64,000 nucleotides of DNA from Corylus avellana (Eukaryota > Streptophyta > Magnoliopsida > Fagales > Betulaceae): NCBI RefSeq assembly GCF_901000735.1, contig NC_081542.1:45424238-45488237 (forward strand), given 5' to 3'. The notes below the pieces were generated by a model. That model searched no databases. It worked only from the letters and a program-made list of their open reading frames with translations, and was not told where the DNA came from. A program made the position numbers and the translations under genes. Within the stretch, counting starts at the first letter, position 1; the number at the start of each line of letters is the position of its first letter. Shown one piece after another: positions 41,084 to 53,139 of this stretch.

Positions 41084-41399
41084 GGGTTAAATACTACAAA
41101 CCCCCCTAGGGTTTTTCAACTTTATTTTTTTCCCCCTGGGGTTTCATTTTTATCACAGGAGGTCCCTATAGTTTTGATAAGTGACCAAATTAGTCCATCC
41201 GTTAGTTGACGTTAGTTGACCGTTAGGACAGACACGTTAGGACCCCCATCTGGTCCACGTGTCAGTCTTAACGGTCAACTAACGGATTGACTAAATTGGT
41301 CTTTATCAAAACCTCAGGGGGGTCCTGTGATAAAAGTGAAACCCCAGGGGGGAAAAAATAAAGTTGCTAAACCCTAGGGGGTTTTGAGGTATTTAACCC
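41084..41399. mobile_element. Mutator-like MITE, 316 bp, with a 9-bp duplication
   Basis: Long inverted arms from GGGTTAAATACTACAAACCC to GGTATTTAACCC, flanked by TAATTTTTT on both sides (41075-41083, 41400-41408). A 9-bp duplication and arms of about 150 bp fit a Mutator-type MITE. It is absent from the matching region upstream of gene G (53.6-53.8 kb), so it arrived after the duplication. Confidence 0.75.
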
Positions 41400-41408
41400 T
41401 AATTTTTT

Positions 41409-42732
41409 TGCCATTAAATTTTTTTATTTTTAGTCCTTATTTTTAAATGTCCATTTTTTGGCTCTTACTTTCAAATGCTCACCATTTTTGGTCCTTACGG
41501 TAGTCTTTAATTTATAAAAAACAATCAAAATAATTTTTTTTAATAAAAAAAATTCTAAATAACCAAAAAAAAAAAAATTTGGTTGGCCCCTCCTATAAAA
41601 TTTCCTGGCTCCATTCCTACTCCCATTTGTCGTGAATGACTTCCTACCTTGAGGCTGGAGAGAAGATGCATTTGATAAATTCATTAGCTTTTTTTTTTTT
41701 TTTTTCATCAAATACGGGAAAATGTTACAATGGAAGATCATATCATTCTCACTCTTAATCTGAATTGAAAGATCATTTGAGAATACTTTCAAAAACAAGG
41801 TTAGAAACAGTCCATTTAGCAAACTAATGTGCCTTAAAATTTACACAGTATAAACTTTTGAAGCCTTCGAACTTAAAAATAAAAATAAAAAATATATCAT
41901 CCACAACATTAAAAAAGTTCCAATATTTAGGAGTTATTAATTGCTTTGTGAACATGATTTGGCCCGGGAAAAATATATCTTCATATAAAAGCTTTAGAGA
42001 TGCTTAACTTGTAAGATTAACAATGAAAAACTTTTGAAGTTCAAAAATTAGGAAAGTGATTAATCTATACAAGAAATATCAAATCCAACGGAAATCGTCC
42101 ATTGTAGCTTTCCCAATGTGAATGATGGTGATTCCTGAAATTCCATATAGCCCAACAAAGTCGATGGCGGCTGGTATTCACGTTTCTCTTCTCTCTCTCA
42201 GTCTCTCTTTTTTTTTACTTTGTTTTTTGTCCTTGTTTCCAGTGTTTTTGTTTTTCAACTTTCGTTTTTTTTTTTGTCCTAATTTTCTTTTCTAATTAAT
42301 TTTTACTTGAATTGATTTTTTTTTTTTCATTATAAATTTTACGAGAGAGAATTTCCTATCTTTGTAATTTGTTTTTTTGCATGAGCAAGATGGTAAGAAG
42401 AAAAAATCTGTATTTGACAAGACTTCTTCCTATATCTATAAAATTTATTAAAACCGGAAAAAGTATAGAAAAAAGATAGTTCTTTTGTATTAGATTAGTA
42501 CTATTTTTCTTTTTTCTTTTTGTTTTTACTTTATTTCAAATGGTTTTGTTCTTTTGTTTGTCTTTATTTTCTATTCTAATTTATATTTTACTTTTATTCA
42601 AATTGCTTATTTTTTCTTTTCTAAATTTTTGACTGAATTTGGAAAAATGACGGAGAGAGAGAGAAAGGGTTTTCTATCTTTGTTTTTGGTATGAAGTATG
42701 ACAATTTTTTGGTTTTTGTTGTTGTTAATTGA
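41409..42732. other. AT-rich intergenic DNA
   Basis: About 41409-41880 matches, in inverted orientation, 53140-53640 upstream of gene G. Beyond 41880 the sequence is T-rich with CT and GA runs (42186-42210, 42654-42668). No gene seen. Confidence 0.45.
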
Positions 42733-43605
42733 GTTTTTTTTTTTTTATTCAAATAAAGGAGAAACAGAAAAGAGAATTACAAAAGAGGGTCTTTGCCGCT
42801 CCTTAATTTGATAGAGGAAAGAAAATGAGAAATAGTGGGAATGCTTTCGAACATTAAGTGGGAAGCGGCCCATCTAACTACAAGGTGTGCACCTATATTC
42901 GTAGATTTGAAAATCTTCACAGCTTTCCGATATGAGATGGAAAGCAATTGGAGCTTAATATTGGAAATAATAGGCATTGAGTTCTAGTACAAGAAGAGAT
43001 GGGGATCCTTTACAGCAAGGATAGTAAGCATGGAGTCCCCTTCAATGATCAAGCGGGGGTAGACAAAGGAGACTGCAATTCTGGAAGCCAGAAGGGCTGC
43101 ATGAGCTTCACCCATGCCTGCTTCCATAGGAGGGAGCTTTAAGGTATTCATAGCCAGAAAATTTTATTCATGATTTGCAGTAGCAACAGCAAAATTAGGC
43201 CTAATTACCACGACAAAATTCACCTTGAGATAGCTAATGAGGGTGAAACCCAATATGAAGAGGCATGATCTCCAGAGTTCCACACAGAGAGGTGATTATG
43301 GGTGGTGATCTTAATAAGCTTCAAAACAGAGAGGGGGGGACTCGTTGAATGGAATCATGAATCAATTTATTCTAAGTCAGCCTGATCTGATCCATCATTA
43401 TCAAAGCCGAAATCTGAAAATTTCTGGCTTCTTTCCAAGGAACACTCAGTGCCGAGTGGGCGCTGAGAATAGCCTTAATCTAGGAGTCAAAAGGAAGAGA
43501 GGAGAAGGCCAACGTATCTAGATGCCATTGAGAATTCCTCCACAAAATTCTGGCAAAAGGGCAACTCAAAAAAACATGTGATGGAACGATTCTGCTGAGC
43601 CTTGA
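42733..43605 (-). pseudogene. LINE ORF2 3' relic (second copy)
   Basis: On the minus strand: RIVPSHVFLSCPFARILWRN (near 43590-43530) is the end of the reverse-transcriptase zinc-binding domain. Further on, EAHAALLASRIAVS and LIIEGDSML (about 43115-43020) are RNase H-like, followed after a stop by a C-terminal piece ending near 42777. The T run at 42736-42749 is the poly-A tail of this minus-strand insertion. Reverse transcriptase is missing, so the copy is 5'-truncated and dead. Confidence 0.7.
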
Positions 43606-44260
43606 CAAATTGGGCAGCAAAGCTGATGTAGAACAATCCACCAAGAATTGTTCAGCCAAACCGAGGGTCGAGCCTCGGCTCGAGAAATCAAGAACCGAGG
43701 AATACTTGGCCACCGAGCATTGTTCAGTCAAACCGAGGGTCGAACCTCGGCTCAGGAAATCAAGAACCGAGGAATACTCAGGAAACACCGAGGCACCCTT
43801 GACCGAGGCATACTCGGGAAGCTCAATTCTGATATCTGATAGAATCTACCAGCGCCGAAAGAATATTGTTAAAACTTAGGACAGGAATATATCAGGGTTG
43901 TAATATCAGAAGGACGGTGATGTCAGAACCACAGTCGGGAAAGCTGCAAAGTTATGTCAGAGCCTCAAAGGAATAATGATAGAACCGACCTTGCCAATAA
44001 CCGAGGACCAATAAGAAGCTTCTGCCAATTAAGGAAAACCAATGAGAAGCTATTGCCAGATTTAGGGAACCAATGGCCGGTTGCCATTGTTCGGCCAATC
44101 ATGTTAGGGCCAAGTTTACTTGGAATAGTTTGTTAGTTTTCTTACCTATAAATAGTAGGACTTGTAATGTTTTTAGATCTTGCTAGGGGAAAACCTGAAA
44201 ATGTTAGGTCTAAGAGGCAAGATATTCCAAGAATGTTTCCCCAAAAAATGCTTCCTTAAT
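43606..44260. repeat. Probable LTR fragment with a CCGAGG-rich tandem repeat
   Basis: Two direct units of about 74 bp (43646-43719 and 43720-43793) share AAACCGAGGGTCGA, CCTCGGCTC and ATCAAGAACCGAGGAATACT. Downstream, CCTATAAATAG near 44151 followed by GGACTTGTAATG looks like a promoter and start region in an LTR. No ends with a target duplication were identified. Confidence 0.35.
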
Positions 44261-44742
44261 TGATAGATGACATTGGCTTTTAAGGTTTCATTGGAACAGG
44301 TAAAAGTATGTCATGCCTTCGTTCGCTACACATTCGGACACTTTAGCGAGTGTGTAGCGAACGAAACTCTCGAGTTTCTGTACTAAGGAATGTCGTTCAA
44401 ACCACCAGCGAATGAGCTTGCAACTGAAGCTTCAACCATTCGAAGCACCAATGAACATATACCAAACCGAGCTTTACATAAACAATTAATTGCCTTTTTG
44501 AACAACGAATTAACCAACTCTAAAAACTACAAGGATGACGTAATCCCTTTTCAAATTGGAACAGAGACAACAAGATCACAAAGCAAATTAAATGCTGCAT
44601 AACTCAAACTATTTCCAAAGACTTATACAAATAACCATAGGGAAAGTCAAGAGGTGATTTGGTAAAGGGTTCTCTTAATATAACCCTGAAATCTTTCAAC
44701 ACCTATACACACGAAGTGGTTTTTTCAAAGAACAGATGCTTG

Positions 44743-47700
44743 CTATCGGCCTTGAACCATTGTAACAGTAACATTGTTAACAGAGCATTTACTTTGGTTG
44801 TTTTGTGAGGAGCTAGCATCTGGGGCAATCTCCCTTTCCGTGAATGCAGGTTGCTTTGGAAGAGGCAGATCAATAATCTCACTTTTAAGCATGGAAATAA
44901 CAATGGGTACAGTTGGCCTATCATTAGCAAAATCTTGCACACACAGCAACCCAACATTTATGCATCTCAAAATTTCCATTTCAAAGCTTGGTTCACATAT
45001 GATTGGGTCAGTTAACGCCACAATGTTGTCTGCATTCCACATTTTCCATGCCTGAAAACATGAAAACGGGATTGAAATTCTTAGCATCAATACTAAAACT
45101 CATAAGAAACATGCAATTGAAGTTCTTAAAAAAATGAGGCAACGATATAAGGGAGACTTACAAATCCTGGAAGGCTCATGTCCTGTTCATCATCAAAAAA
45201 GCTAGAATTTCTTCTTCCACTAACAATCTCGAGTAACAATACTCTAAAGCTAAAGACATCCGATTTCTCTGAAAATCGCCCTTTCATTGCATATTCAGGG
45301 GACATGTACCCACTGAATTTTAACAATAAAACACATACAAATGTTGTTACATGGAATATTAGTATAATTATATTTGTGAATTTGGCCAAACAAAGGTACT
45401 TACTATGTTCCAACGACCCTTGTAGTATTGGCTTGATCTCCATTACCCCCAAAAATCCTAGCCAAACCAAAATCTGATATTTTTGGATTTAGCTCTTCAT
45501 CCAACAAGATATTACTCGTTTTTAGGTCTCTAGGGATAATCTTTAATCTGGAATCCCTATGAAGGTACAGTAGACCTGGACAGATTCCCTCAATAATGTT
45601 GAAGCGTCTTCTCCAATCTAGTAGTTTTGATTTGACTGGATCTAAAGGAAATTATTCAAATTAACCAAATTAAAAAAAAAAAAAAAAAAAGGGTACACAC
45701 GGTTTGAACTTGCAAGGTGAACTCTATCATGTTTGTAAAAGCTGAAAATTTGGTGAAGTCACATAAGAAAAGTATGCATTTACAAACTAAGATACCACAA
45801 CTAAGAATATCATTTCATTTTTTTCTCTCAATGTAGATAATTTTAGATTGTAATATTGGAAGATACTAACAAAGGGCATAAGCATGAACTAACCAAAGAG
45901 AAATGCATCCAAACTTTTGTTTGGCATGTATTCGTAAACCAACATCTTTTCTTCCCCTTCAACACAGCAGCCATGGAGTCTAACGAGATTTCGGTGCTGG
46001 AGTTTAGATATCACCACTACCTCATTCATAAATTCTTCTTGCCCTTGTCCAGAGTCTCTTGAAAGTCTTTTTACTGCAATTTCTTGTCCATTTGACAATT
46101 TTCCCTGTAAACAAAGAAACAAGTAATTGACTACATATTCAAGTTGTTAGGTAATAAGCCTCTACAAGAGCAACCATTACCCTGTATACGGGACCAAACC
46201 CACCCTGCCCAAGCTTGTTTGATTGATGGAAGTTGTTTGTTGCACTTGCCAGTTCCTGAAGGTTGAATAACAGTAGCTCTTGGAGTTTAACTTGGTTCAC
46301 GTTGTCTCCAAGCTTCTCTTCACCAGAAAATTTGTACAATAACATTTTTGTTTTCCTTCTCCCTACAGGGTATTTATACAATAGTTGTTAGTAATCTCTC
46401 TGTAGAAATGTGGTAACAATTCTTAGTCCATCGAGATATCAAGACTATTTTGTAAGCAAAAAGAAATGTGCATATTACCGTTTTGTTTAGCCATCCAACG
46501 CCACAATAGGTAAGTGCAGATGCCAGTGAATATTAATACAATGATCACTGAGACTGTGATGATTACTTTCACTTTTTCCTTTGTATCTGTAAATTCAGAG
46601 AAAACATCAAACTAATTCATCCAAAGACTTCCTTAGCTTGGAAAGTTAGGGAATGATATGTCATGAGTGTACTTGTGAATGTTAAGTCTCACATTGAGAA
46701 AATATAAAGAAAAAAATAGTAGTTAATATATACCTAAGAAGACTCAAACTATTAGCTTAGGCTTTTGTGTTGGAGTGGTGTTCAAATATGTATATTAACG
46801 TTCTCTTGGTAAAAACTCTCATAAGCGCTTTATCTCGCAACAAGTGGTATCAAAGCTATGGTTAGCTTCTTAGAATGGTTGTACGGCGTCCAGATGTGTC
46901 TGGTTGAGGACGAAATTGTTGTGAGTGCACTTGTGAGAGTGTTTAGCTTCGTGGAACAGGTGTACGGGTGTCCAAATGCATCTTGTTGAATGAGAGATTA
47001 TTGTGAGTGTACTTGTGAGAGTGTTTAGCTCCTTGAAATTGGTGTACGGGTGTCCATATGCATCTGGTTAAGGGGAGATTGTTGTAAGTGCATTTATGAG
47101 TGTTAAGTCTCGCTTAAGAAAATATATATTACTTAATATACCTAAGAAGTTTCTAGCTCAGTTAAAACTCTCAAGCTGTTTATCTCCTCAACATGATAGG
47201 AGTTGGACTGTAACACAATTTTATCAATTTTGCAACATAAAGTAACCAAACAATTGCATCAGGAGTGGATGATTTGAAGCATAAGATAAATTTTGACAGA
47301 AAACAGAAACAACTCACCAAGTTCTGAATAGGCCAAACGCACATGAAGATCAATTCCGCCACTCGATAACTTCTGTAGGTCAATTAAGTTTCTTGTCCAT
47401 GGCATACAACCAGTGCCAGCATCAAATGCGTAAGCAACACAAGAACAATTCTCCAAGCATTGGTTTCTACAATTTTCTTCACGAGCAGATGACCAATCTG
47501 CCAAGTCTGGCACTTTCATCATCGTCAGTTTCAAAAATCCTTCTTTTTTGCCCCCATCACTGCCATTGTTCACCCTCTCACACTTCAAGGATGTCGTCCT
47601 CACACATCCACTAGTCCAATTTCCTCTGTTCCATTCTTCTGTGTTTTTTGGCTCAAACCCCCGTAAACAGCTGCAAATTGGTGAATTATGTGAATTACAG

Positions 47701-48359
47701 CTTCCAAATGCCCCACACTTGCCATAAACATCGCACTCAGTCTGGAAAGATGACCACGTGGCCTCCCCATCCTCCCCATTTTTGCTATCTACTTGAAGTA
47801 GATTTCCTTGCTCATTCAAGACAAAATGTAATCGGCGAGACCGGTTCGAATAGGAAAAAGTAAAATAGAATGCTCCTTCTTTATCGTCTACAAGACTAAA
47901 TCCATCACGATATACAAAATACATGTTCGGTAGTCCGATAAAGACTTGGCCGTTCCATGGACCACTCCGCCAATATGGTCTACTGCCATTCCAAATAAAC
48001 AATTCCGGAAGATTACGCACATCAATACCGCCAGAGAAGTTTCCAATGGATGGATCAGAAGGACTTCTCCATGATGTCAGCTGCACTTTCTTACCCGTTC
48101 TAACATCCGTACTAATTTTCATATTTTTTATCATTGTATTAGAAGGATGTTGGAAACTCTCCCATATGATTGTCCCTGTAGTGTTTCCTCGCAAAACAAG
48201 GTTTCCAGAATCTAAAAGCTGGGCACTCGAATTGCCAACAGAATTTGTTAAATTTGATGACCAAAGAAGCTTCTTTTGCCCATCTAGCACTACCAGATTG
48301 CCATCTTCGGATATGGTAAGAATTCCAGAGGAATTCTTGAGGGGTTTGTTTCTGTTAGC
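44743..48359 (-). CDS. Kinase gene E: S-domain receptor kinase, 5' end lost in a gap
   Basis: Sister of gene B. Exons (minus): 47318-48359 (partial), 46479-46586, 46181-46362, 45894-46104, 45404-45641, 45162-45312 and 44743-45051, all in frame to the stop. The bulb-lectin start and signal peptide are lost beyond 48359. Oddities: the acceptor of exon 3, CCCAG in gene B, is CCCTG here, and the next AG three bases on (CTGTAG|GGAGAAGG) keeps the frame with one residue lost. The catalytic loop reads IIPRDLK (His to Pro) while the Asp and Lys remain; SFGV reads SFRV; DFG and SPEYA are intact. The His of HRD supports the catalytic loop, so activity may be reduced. Intron 1 holds a TRIM shared with B. 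Confidence 0.85.
46659..47193 (+). mobile_element. TRIM element in intron 1 of gene E
   Basis: 5' LTR 46659-46842 (TGTCATGAGTG ... CTCGCAACA), then AG and the primer-binding site TGGTATCAAAGC (46845-46856), three repeated units of about 70 bp, a GGGGAGATTG purine tract and a shortened 3' LTR 47083-47193 (TGTAAGTGC ... CTCCTCAACA). A perfect TGATA duplication flanks it (46654-46658, 47194-47198). No coding capacity. Confidence 0.82.
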
Positions 48360-48459
48360 NNNNNNNNNNNNNNNNNNNNNNNNNNNNNNNNNNNNNNNNN
48401 NNNNNNNNNNNNNNNNNNNNNNNNNNNNNNNNNNNNNNNNNNNNNNNNNNNNNNNNNNN
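48360..48459. other. 100-N assembly gap
   Basis: A join of unknown size. To its left is exon 1 of gene E; to its right is the inside of an LTR. Confidence 0.98.
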
Positions 48460-51400
48460 GTTGGTTATTGATTGTTAGGTCAGATCTTATTCCGCTTAAT
48501 ATTTGTGAATCACCTAGACATTTGAATAGGTGTCATTTGGAGTCGTTTTAGATTTTTCAATTGGTATCAGAGCGGGTTCACTCTGTGAAAGAATTATTTC
48601 CTGAGTGTGATCCGAGACTCCATACCAAATGTCTCATACTGTTGCTCCGAATTCCATTCCCGTCTTTGATGGAACTAATTATACGCTTTGGAAAATACGT
48701 ATGAGAGCATACTTTAAATCCATTAGCGTTTGGCATATTGTTGAATCTGGATGGACTCGTCCAGACAAAGCAATAGCTTAATGGACAACGGAGGAAAAGA
48801 ATAATGCTACTGCTAATGACAAAGCTATAAATGCTATTTACATATCTGTTTCAAATGAGAAATTTTTTAGAATTTCTAGATGTGAAATAGCTAAGGAAGC
48901 TTGGAAAACTTTAGAAATCACACATGAAGGAACTACGGTTGTTAGAACTTAAAAAATTCAAATGTTGGTTTCTCAGTTTGAGGAGATTAGAATGCAGGAA
49001 GATGAAACTTTTGATGAATTTTATTCAAAGCTTAGTGCCATTAGAAACTCTACCATTAATTTGGAAAAGAAAATGAATGATGCTAAAGTGGTGAAAAAAA
49101 TGTTAAGATCTTTGCCTGAGAGGTTTATTCCCCAAATTGCTGCTTTACAACAAAGCAAGGACTTAGATACTATGAGAGTAGAAGAACTTGTAGGTTCCCT
49201 TTAGACCTTTGAGCTAATTCTTCCTAAACACAAGAACACCAAGAATATTGCTCTTAAGGCAAAAAATGTTAAGGTTGACTCTTGTGGTTCATCTGATGAG
49301 GATTTTGAAAATGAGGAAGAAATTGCTATGTTTGCTAAGAAGTTTAGGAAATTCTTTAGAGCCAAGAAAGGAAATTTTAGAAATAGCAATTCACAATTTT
49401 CTGAGAAATCTAGAAATGAGAATGTTGAGAAAGGAAAGTCACCTAGAGGTATCAAGTGTCACGAATGTGGAGGACATGGGCACATTCATGTTGACTGTGC
49501 TAACTTGAGAAAGTCAAATGGCAAGGCATTTAATGTGACTCAAAGTGATGAGTCAGACAAGGACGATGCTGAACAGGGAGTTAATTACTTAGCATTTGAA
49601 GTTAGTTATGAGAGTGAGCATGAGAATAGTGAGTGTAATTCTCAAGACAAACAAGGTGTGTCCGATAATGATTCAGAAGAAGAAGATGATTTGCAAAATG
49701 CTTATAATAATCTCTTTGTGGAATACACTAAACTGAAAAAGCTGAATAAGCAGCAATTGAAGAAACTCAATGAGGTTAATCTTGAAAATGATCAACTTTC
49801 TGTCACCTTAACTGATTCTCTTGCTACTCATAATACTTTGATGTCTGAAAATCAAATGCTAATTTCCAAAGTGAAATCCTTAGAGAATGAACTGAATGAA
49901 TCAAAGAATCATTTAACAAAATTCTCTAGTGAAAAGCTAAATCAAATGCTACATAATCAGAAACATTCGTTTGATAGAACTGGATTGGGTTTTGATAAAT
50001 TTGCTATTTTATCTACTAATGTTGCTTCTTCTTCAAAGTTGATTTTTGTGAAACCAGTGAACAAAGAAGATAGCTTGGCTGAAAAGAAGGTAATTTCTCC
50101 TCAAATTTCCAAAGGTAGAAAAGGTAAGGGAACTCTAACTGATTCCTATATGTCTAGTTCTAAGTCGAGAAGTATGCACATGTTAAGGAACCAACCTTCT
50201 CAAAGGTTTATTCCTACGTGTCATAACTGTGGTAAGTTTGGACATATTCGTCCTAAGTGTTTTCAGCTTAACAGTCATGAGCCTAAAAGAGAATATTTCC
50301 ATTCTAGAAATAGTTATGAGAAATTATTCAACGTGATGAAAGATGTAGTAACACGGTTGGATGTCTTGGATAAGAGTCACACAGTTGTCCCTGATGTGAA
50401 GAAAGTTCGGGTCAAGAAGATTAATACCATTCACCCATTGAGGGGGAGTGGTAATGGACTCACCTAGATTAGGTGGGAACTTGACATGCCTAGAAACTAA
50501 GCATATTGATAATTTTTCGTTGTTGTTCTAGGGCATTTTGGTTATTTTTTTTCTTTTCTTTGGTTCTGTTATTTTTATGATATTTTTTTTTTCTTTTCTC
50601 TCTTTCTTGTTTGGTGGTCAGTTTCTCATGTATTGTTCCGAAATGCATATTGTACATATGAGTGGGGTCAACAATTCTGCGATTTACATCTAATGATTCA
50701 TATGTTTTATGATCTGCCTTGTTTTTCTAAATATTGTTGAGGGAGTAAGAGTCAGTTTTTCTTATGTTCGAAGTTGTGCACTATTTGCCCCCATTAAGTT
50801 TGTATTTTTGATATGTGTTTGGAAATTCGGATCAAACATTTTTTTTGGAAGATAGGTAATGTCCTTTCTATTCACTTGACCAACTCGTTAGTTGAACCTA
50901 GCTCCTAAAAATTCCGACATTTTCTTCAATAAATAATTAAAAAAAAAAGAGAAAAAAGAGGGGTGCATAAAATATGCTCAAATGACTTATGCTTGCTTCT
51001 ATATGTCCCTATAGAAAGAATCAGTGATCAAATCATTGCGGAAATAGATGGTTACTAAAGGACATGATGAAAAGCGAATGATTAATCTCCGGGAAAGTGT
51101 ATCGGATGAAGGACTTTAGGTCCTAACATTATAAGGTTTGACTGTGGCTTGAATCAGACTAGTTGTCTTTCATTTACTAAATATTTGTCTAGATTTACTT
51201 TCCACTGATGAAATCTTATTTAATGGGAGTTTTCACACACTACACCTTCGTATGAGTTTTCTGAGTTATTGCTTCCTTGGCTGAATTCACAGAAAAATAA
51301 TGCGTCATGCATACGGTACATTTATGGTGTGTCTGTAGTTTGTTGATCACTCCGGATTGTTAAGATATTCATAAGAACGAGCATGAGGTGTTGGACATCA

Positions 51401-52646
51401 ATACAAGTTTTTATTTATGGTCAATTTTTTTTTGTTTGTGGTTTCTGTTTAAGGGGGAGAAATTTTTTTATGATCTTGCATTTCACTCATTATGCATTCA
51501 TAACTCATTTCACTCATTATGAACAGATTTGGTTTGGTCATTATTTATTCCTGTTCCATACTTTGATGAATTTTGTGAGTGTTTCAGGAACCATGGAGAC
51601 CTTTTGTCATTCTGTGACAAAAAGGGGGAGTTGATTTTGATGTGTCATTTTCATTTATTTTTGTCCCCGAATGGCCAAAAGGGGGAGTTTGTTAGGTTAT
51701 GTTTTGGCTCATTTGGTTTGCGTGTAAAGTTGGTGAAAATGAAGCATCTTAACATGTCCAGAAAACAGATTCTAGAAGGCAGGTTCGGACCCCCAGAGGC
51801 CAGGTTCGGACCCAATTTCAAGAGAATACCTGTTGAAAGGCATGTCCGGACCTCCAGAAGCCGGGTCCGGACACAAAAACCAGCAAGCCTGTTTTGATGG
51901 GCAGGTTCGGACCGCCAGAAGCTGGGTCCGGACCTGATTTCCAGAATTTGGATTTTGAAGGAGAGGTCTGAACCGCCAGAAGCTGGGTCCGGACCTCATT
52001 TCCAGAAAGCGTTATTTTTCTAAGACGTTCGGACACAAGATTTGGAGGTCCGGACATCACTAGGGTACGCATATGTAACCCTAGCCATGTCCGGACCCCA
52101 GATTAGCCATGTCCGGACACGACAGCTTTGTTATGTTTTATTTTCTATTTAAGTAAACTAATTTGCCATTTATTTGTACGTATTTTTTGGAGAGCAAAAT
52201 TTGAGAGCCTAGAGAGAGAGATTTTGTTCTAGGTTTGTTTGAGAAAATGTTAAATACGTGAAGCCAATCGGAGTTCCGGTGAAAGGAAATCTTATAGAAG
52301 AATTGTGCCAGATGTTCTGGAAAGGGCTACTGCAGTAGAAGTCAAGTGGGTCGCTTGTCGTGTACAAGGAAGAGTAAATTGCAAAGGTTTTGTAATTCTT
52401 CTTGTATTCTTTATTCTTCTCATAGTGGATTGATTTCTTAGGTTTGGCTGCACCAGAGAGGTTTTACATTTAGAGAGTTCTTTAAATGGTTTCCTCTTCG
52501 TAACCAAATATTTGTGTTCTTGATTTTCATTACATATCTGTATTGGGTTGATTATTGATTGTTAGGTCAGATCTTATTCTGCTTAATATTTGTGAATCAC
52601 CTAGACGTTTGAATAGGTGTCGTTTGGAGTCGTTTTAGATTTTTCG
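48460..52646 (+). mobile_element. Gag-only LTR retrotransposon, copy 2, 5' truncated by the gap
   Basis: Only the last 100 bp of the 5' LTR remain (48460-48559), then the primer-binding site TGGTATCAGAGC from 48562, gag, non-coding DNA, the purine tract and a complete 957-bp 3' LTR (51690-52646). The LTR end is GATTTTTCG instead of GATTTTTCA. The next five bases are TCATG (52647-52651), and kinase intron/exon sequence follows. From the gap to about 51.07 kb it is almost identical to copy 1; beyond that it diverges clearly. Confidence 0.85.
48629..50467 (+). pseudogene. Copia-type gag of copy 2, with the same three stops
   Basis: Same layout as copy 1: Copia gag N-terminus, UBN2-like part, zinc knuckles CHECGGHGHIHVDC and CHNCGKFGHIRPKC, and a coiled coil between them. 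It carries the same TAA, TAA and TAG interruptions at the same codons. Differences from copy 1 cluster around the first knuckle and about 50 residues after it (for example FEVSYESEHENSECNS against FGVTYESEHENSECNC). No pol domains follow. Confidence 0.8.
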
Positions 52647-52658
52647 TCATGTTTTCAG

Positions 52659-52967
52659 GCATGGAAAATGTGGAATGCAGACAACAATGTGGCATTAACT
52701 GACCCAATAATACGTGAACCATTCTTTGAAATGGAAATTTTGAGATGCATACATGTCGGGCAGTTGTGTGTGCAAGATTTTGCTAATGATAGGCCAAGTG
52801 TATCCATTGTTATTTCCATGCTTAAAAGTGAGATCATTGATCTGCCTCTTCCAAAGCAACCTGCATTCACCGAAAGGCAGATTGCCCCAGATGCTAGCTC
52901 TTCACAAAACAACCTAAGTAAATGCTTTATCAACAATGTTACTGTTACAATGGTTCAAGGCCGATAA
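52659..52967 (+). pseudogene. Orphan exon 7 of an S-domain receptor kinase
   Basis: Begins after TTTTCAG with AWKMWNADN and runs 309 bases, the exact length of exon 7 in genes A, E and G, to MVQGR and a stop. It contains the last kinase subdomain ([16 protein letters not shown]) and the C-terminal tail. DRPSVSI matches gene G rather than A (DRPTVSI) or E (DRPTVPI). Exons 1-6 are not attached: the gag-only element stands directly before its acceptor. It is the natural partner for gene C, which lacks precisely this exon. Confidence 0.85.
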
Positions 52968-53039
52968 CTAGCATCTGTTCTTTGAAAAAACCACTTGGTG
53001 GTTACAGGTGTTGAAAGATTTCAGGGTTATATTATGAGA

Positions 53040-53139
53040 NNNNNNNNNNNNNNNNNNNNNNNNNNNNNNNNNNNNNNNNNNNNNNNNNNNNNNNNNNNNN
53101 NNNNNNNNNNNNNNNNNNNNNNNNNNNNNNNNNNNNNNN
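53040..53139. other. 100-N assembly gap
   Basis: A join of unknown size in the 3' flank of the orphan exon 7. Confidence 0.98.

Noticed and set aside
43480..43788. 102-codon frame as a single gene
   Set aside because: It joins a LINE zinc-binding remnant with the unrelated CCGAGG repeat; a chance fusion of two elements.
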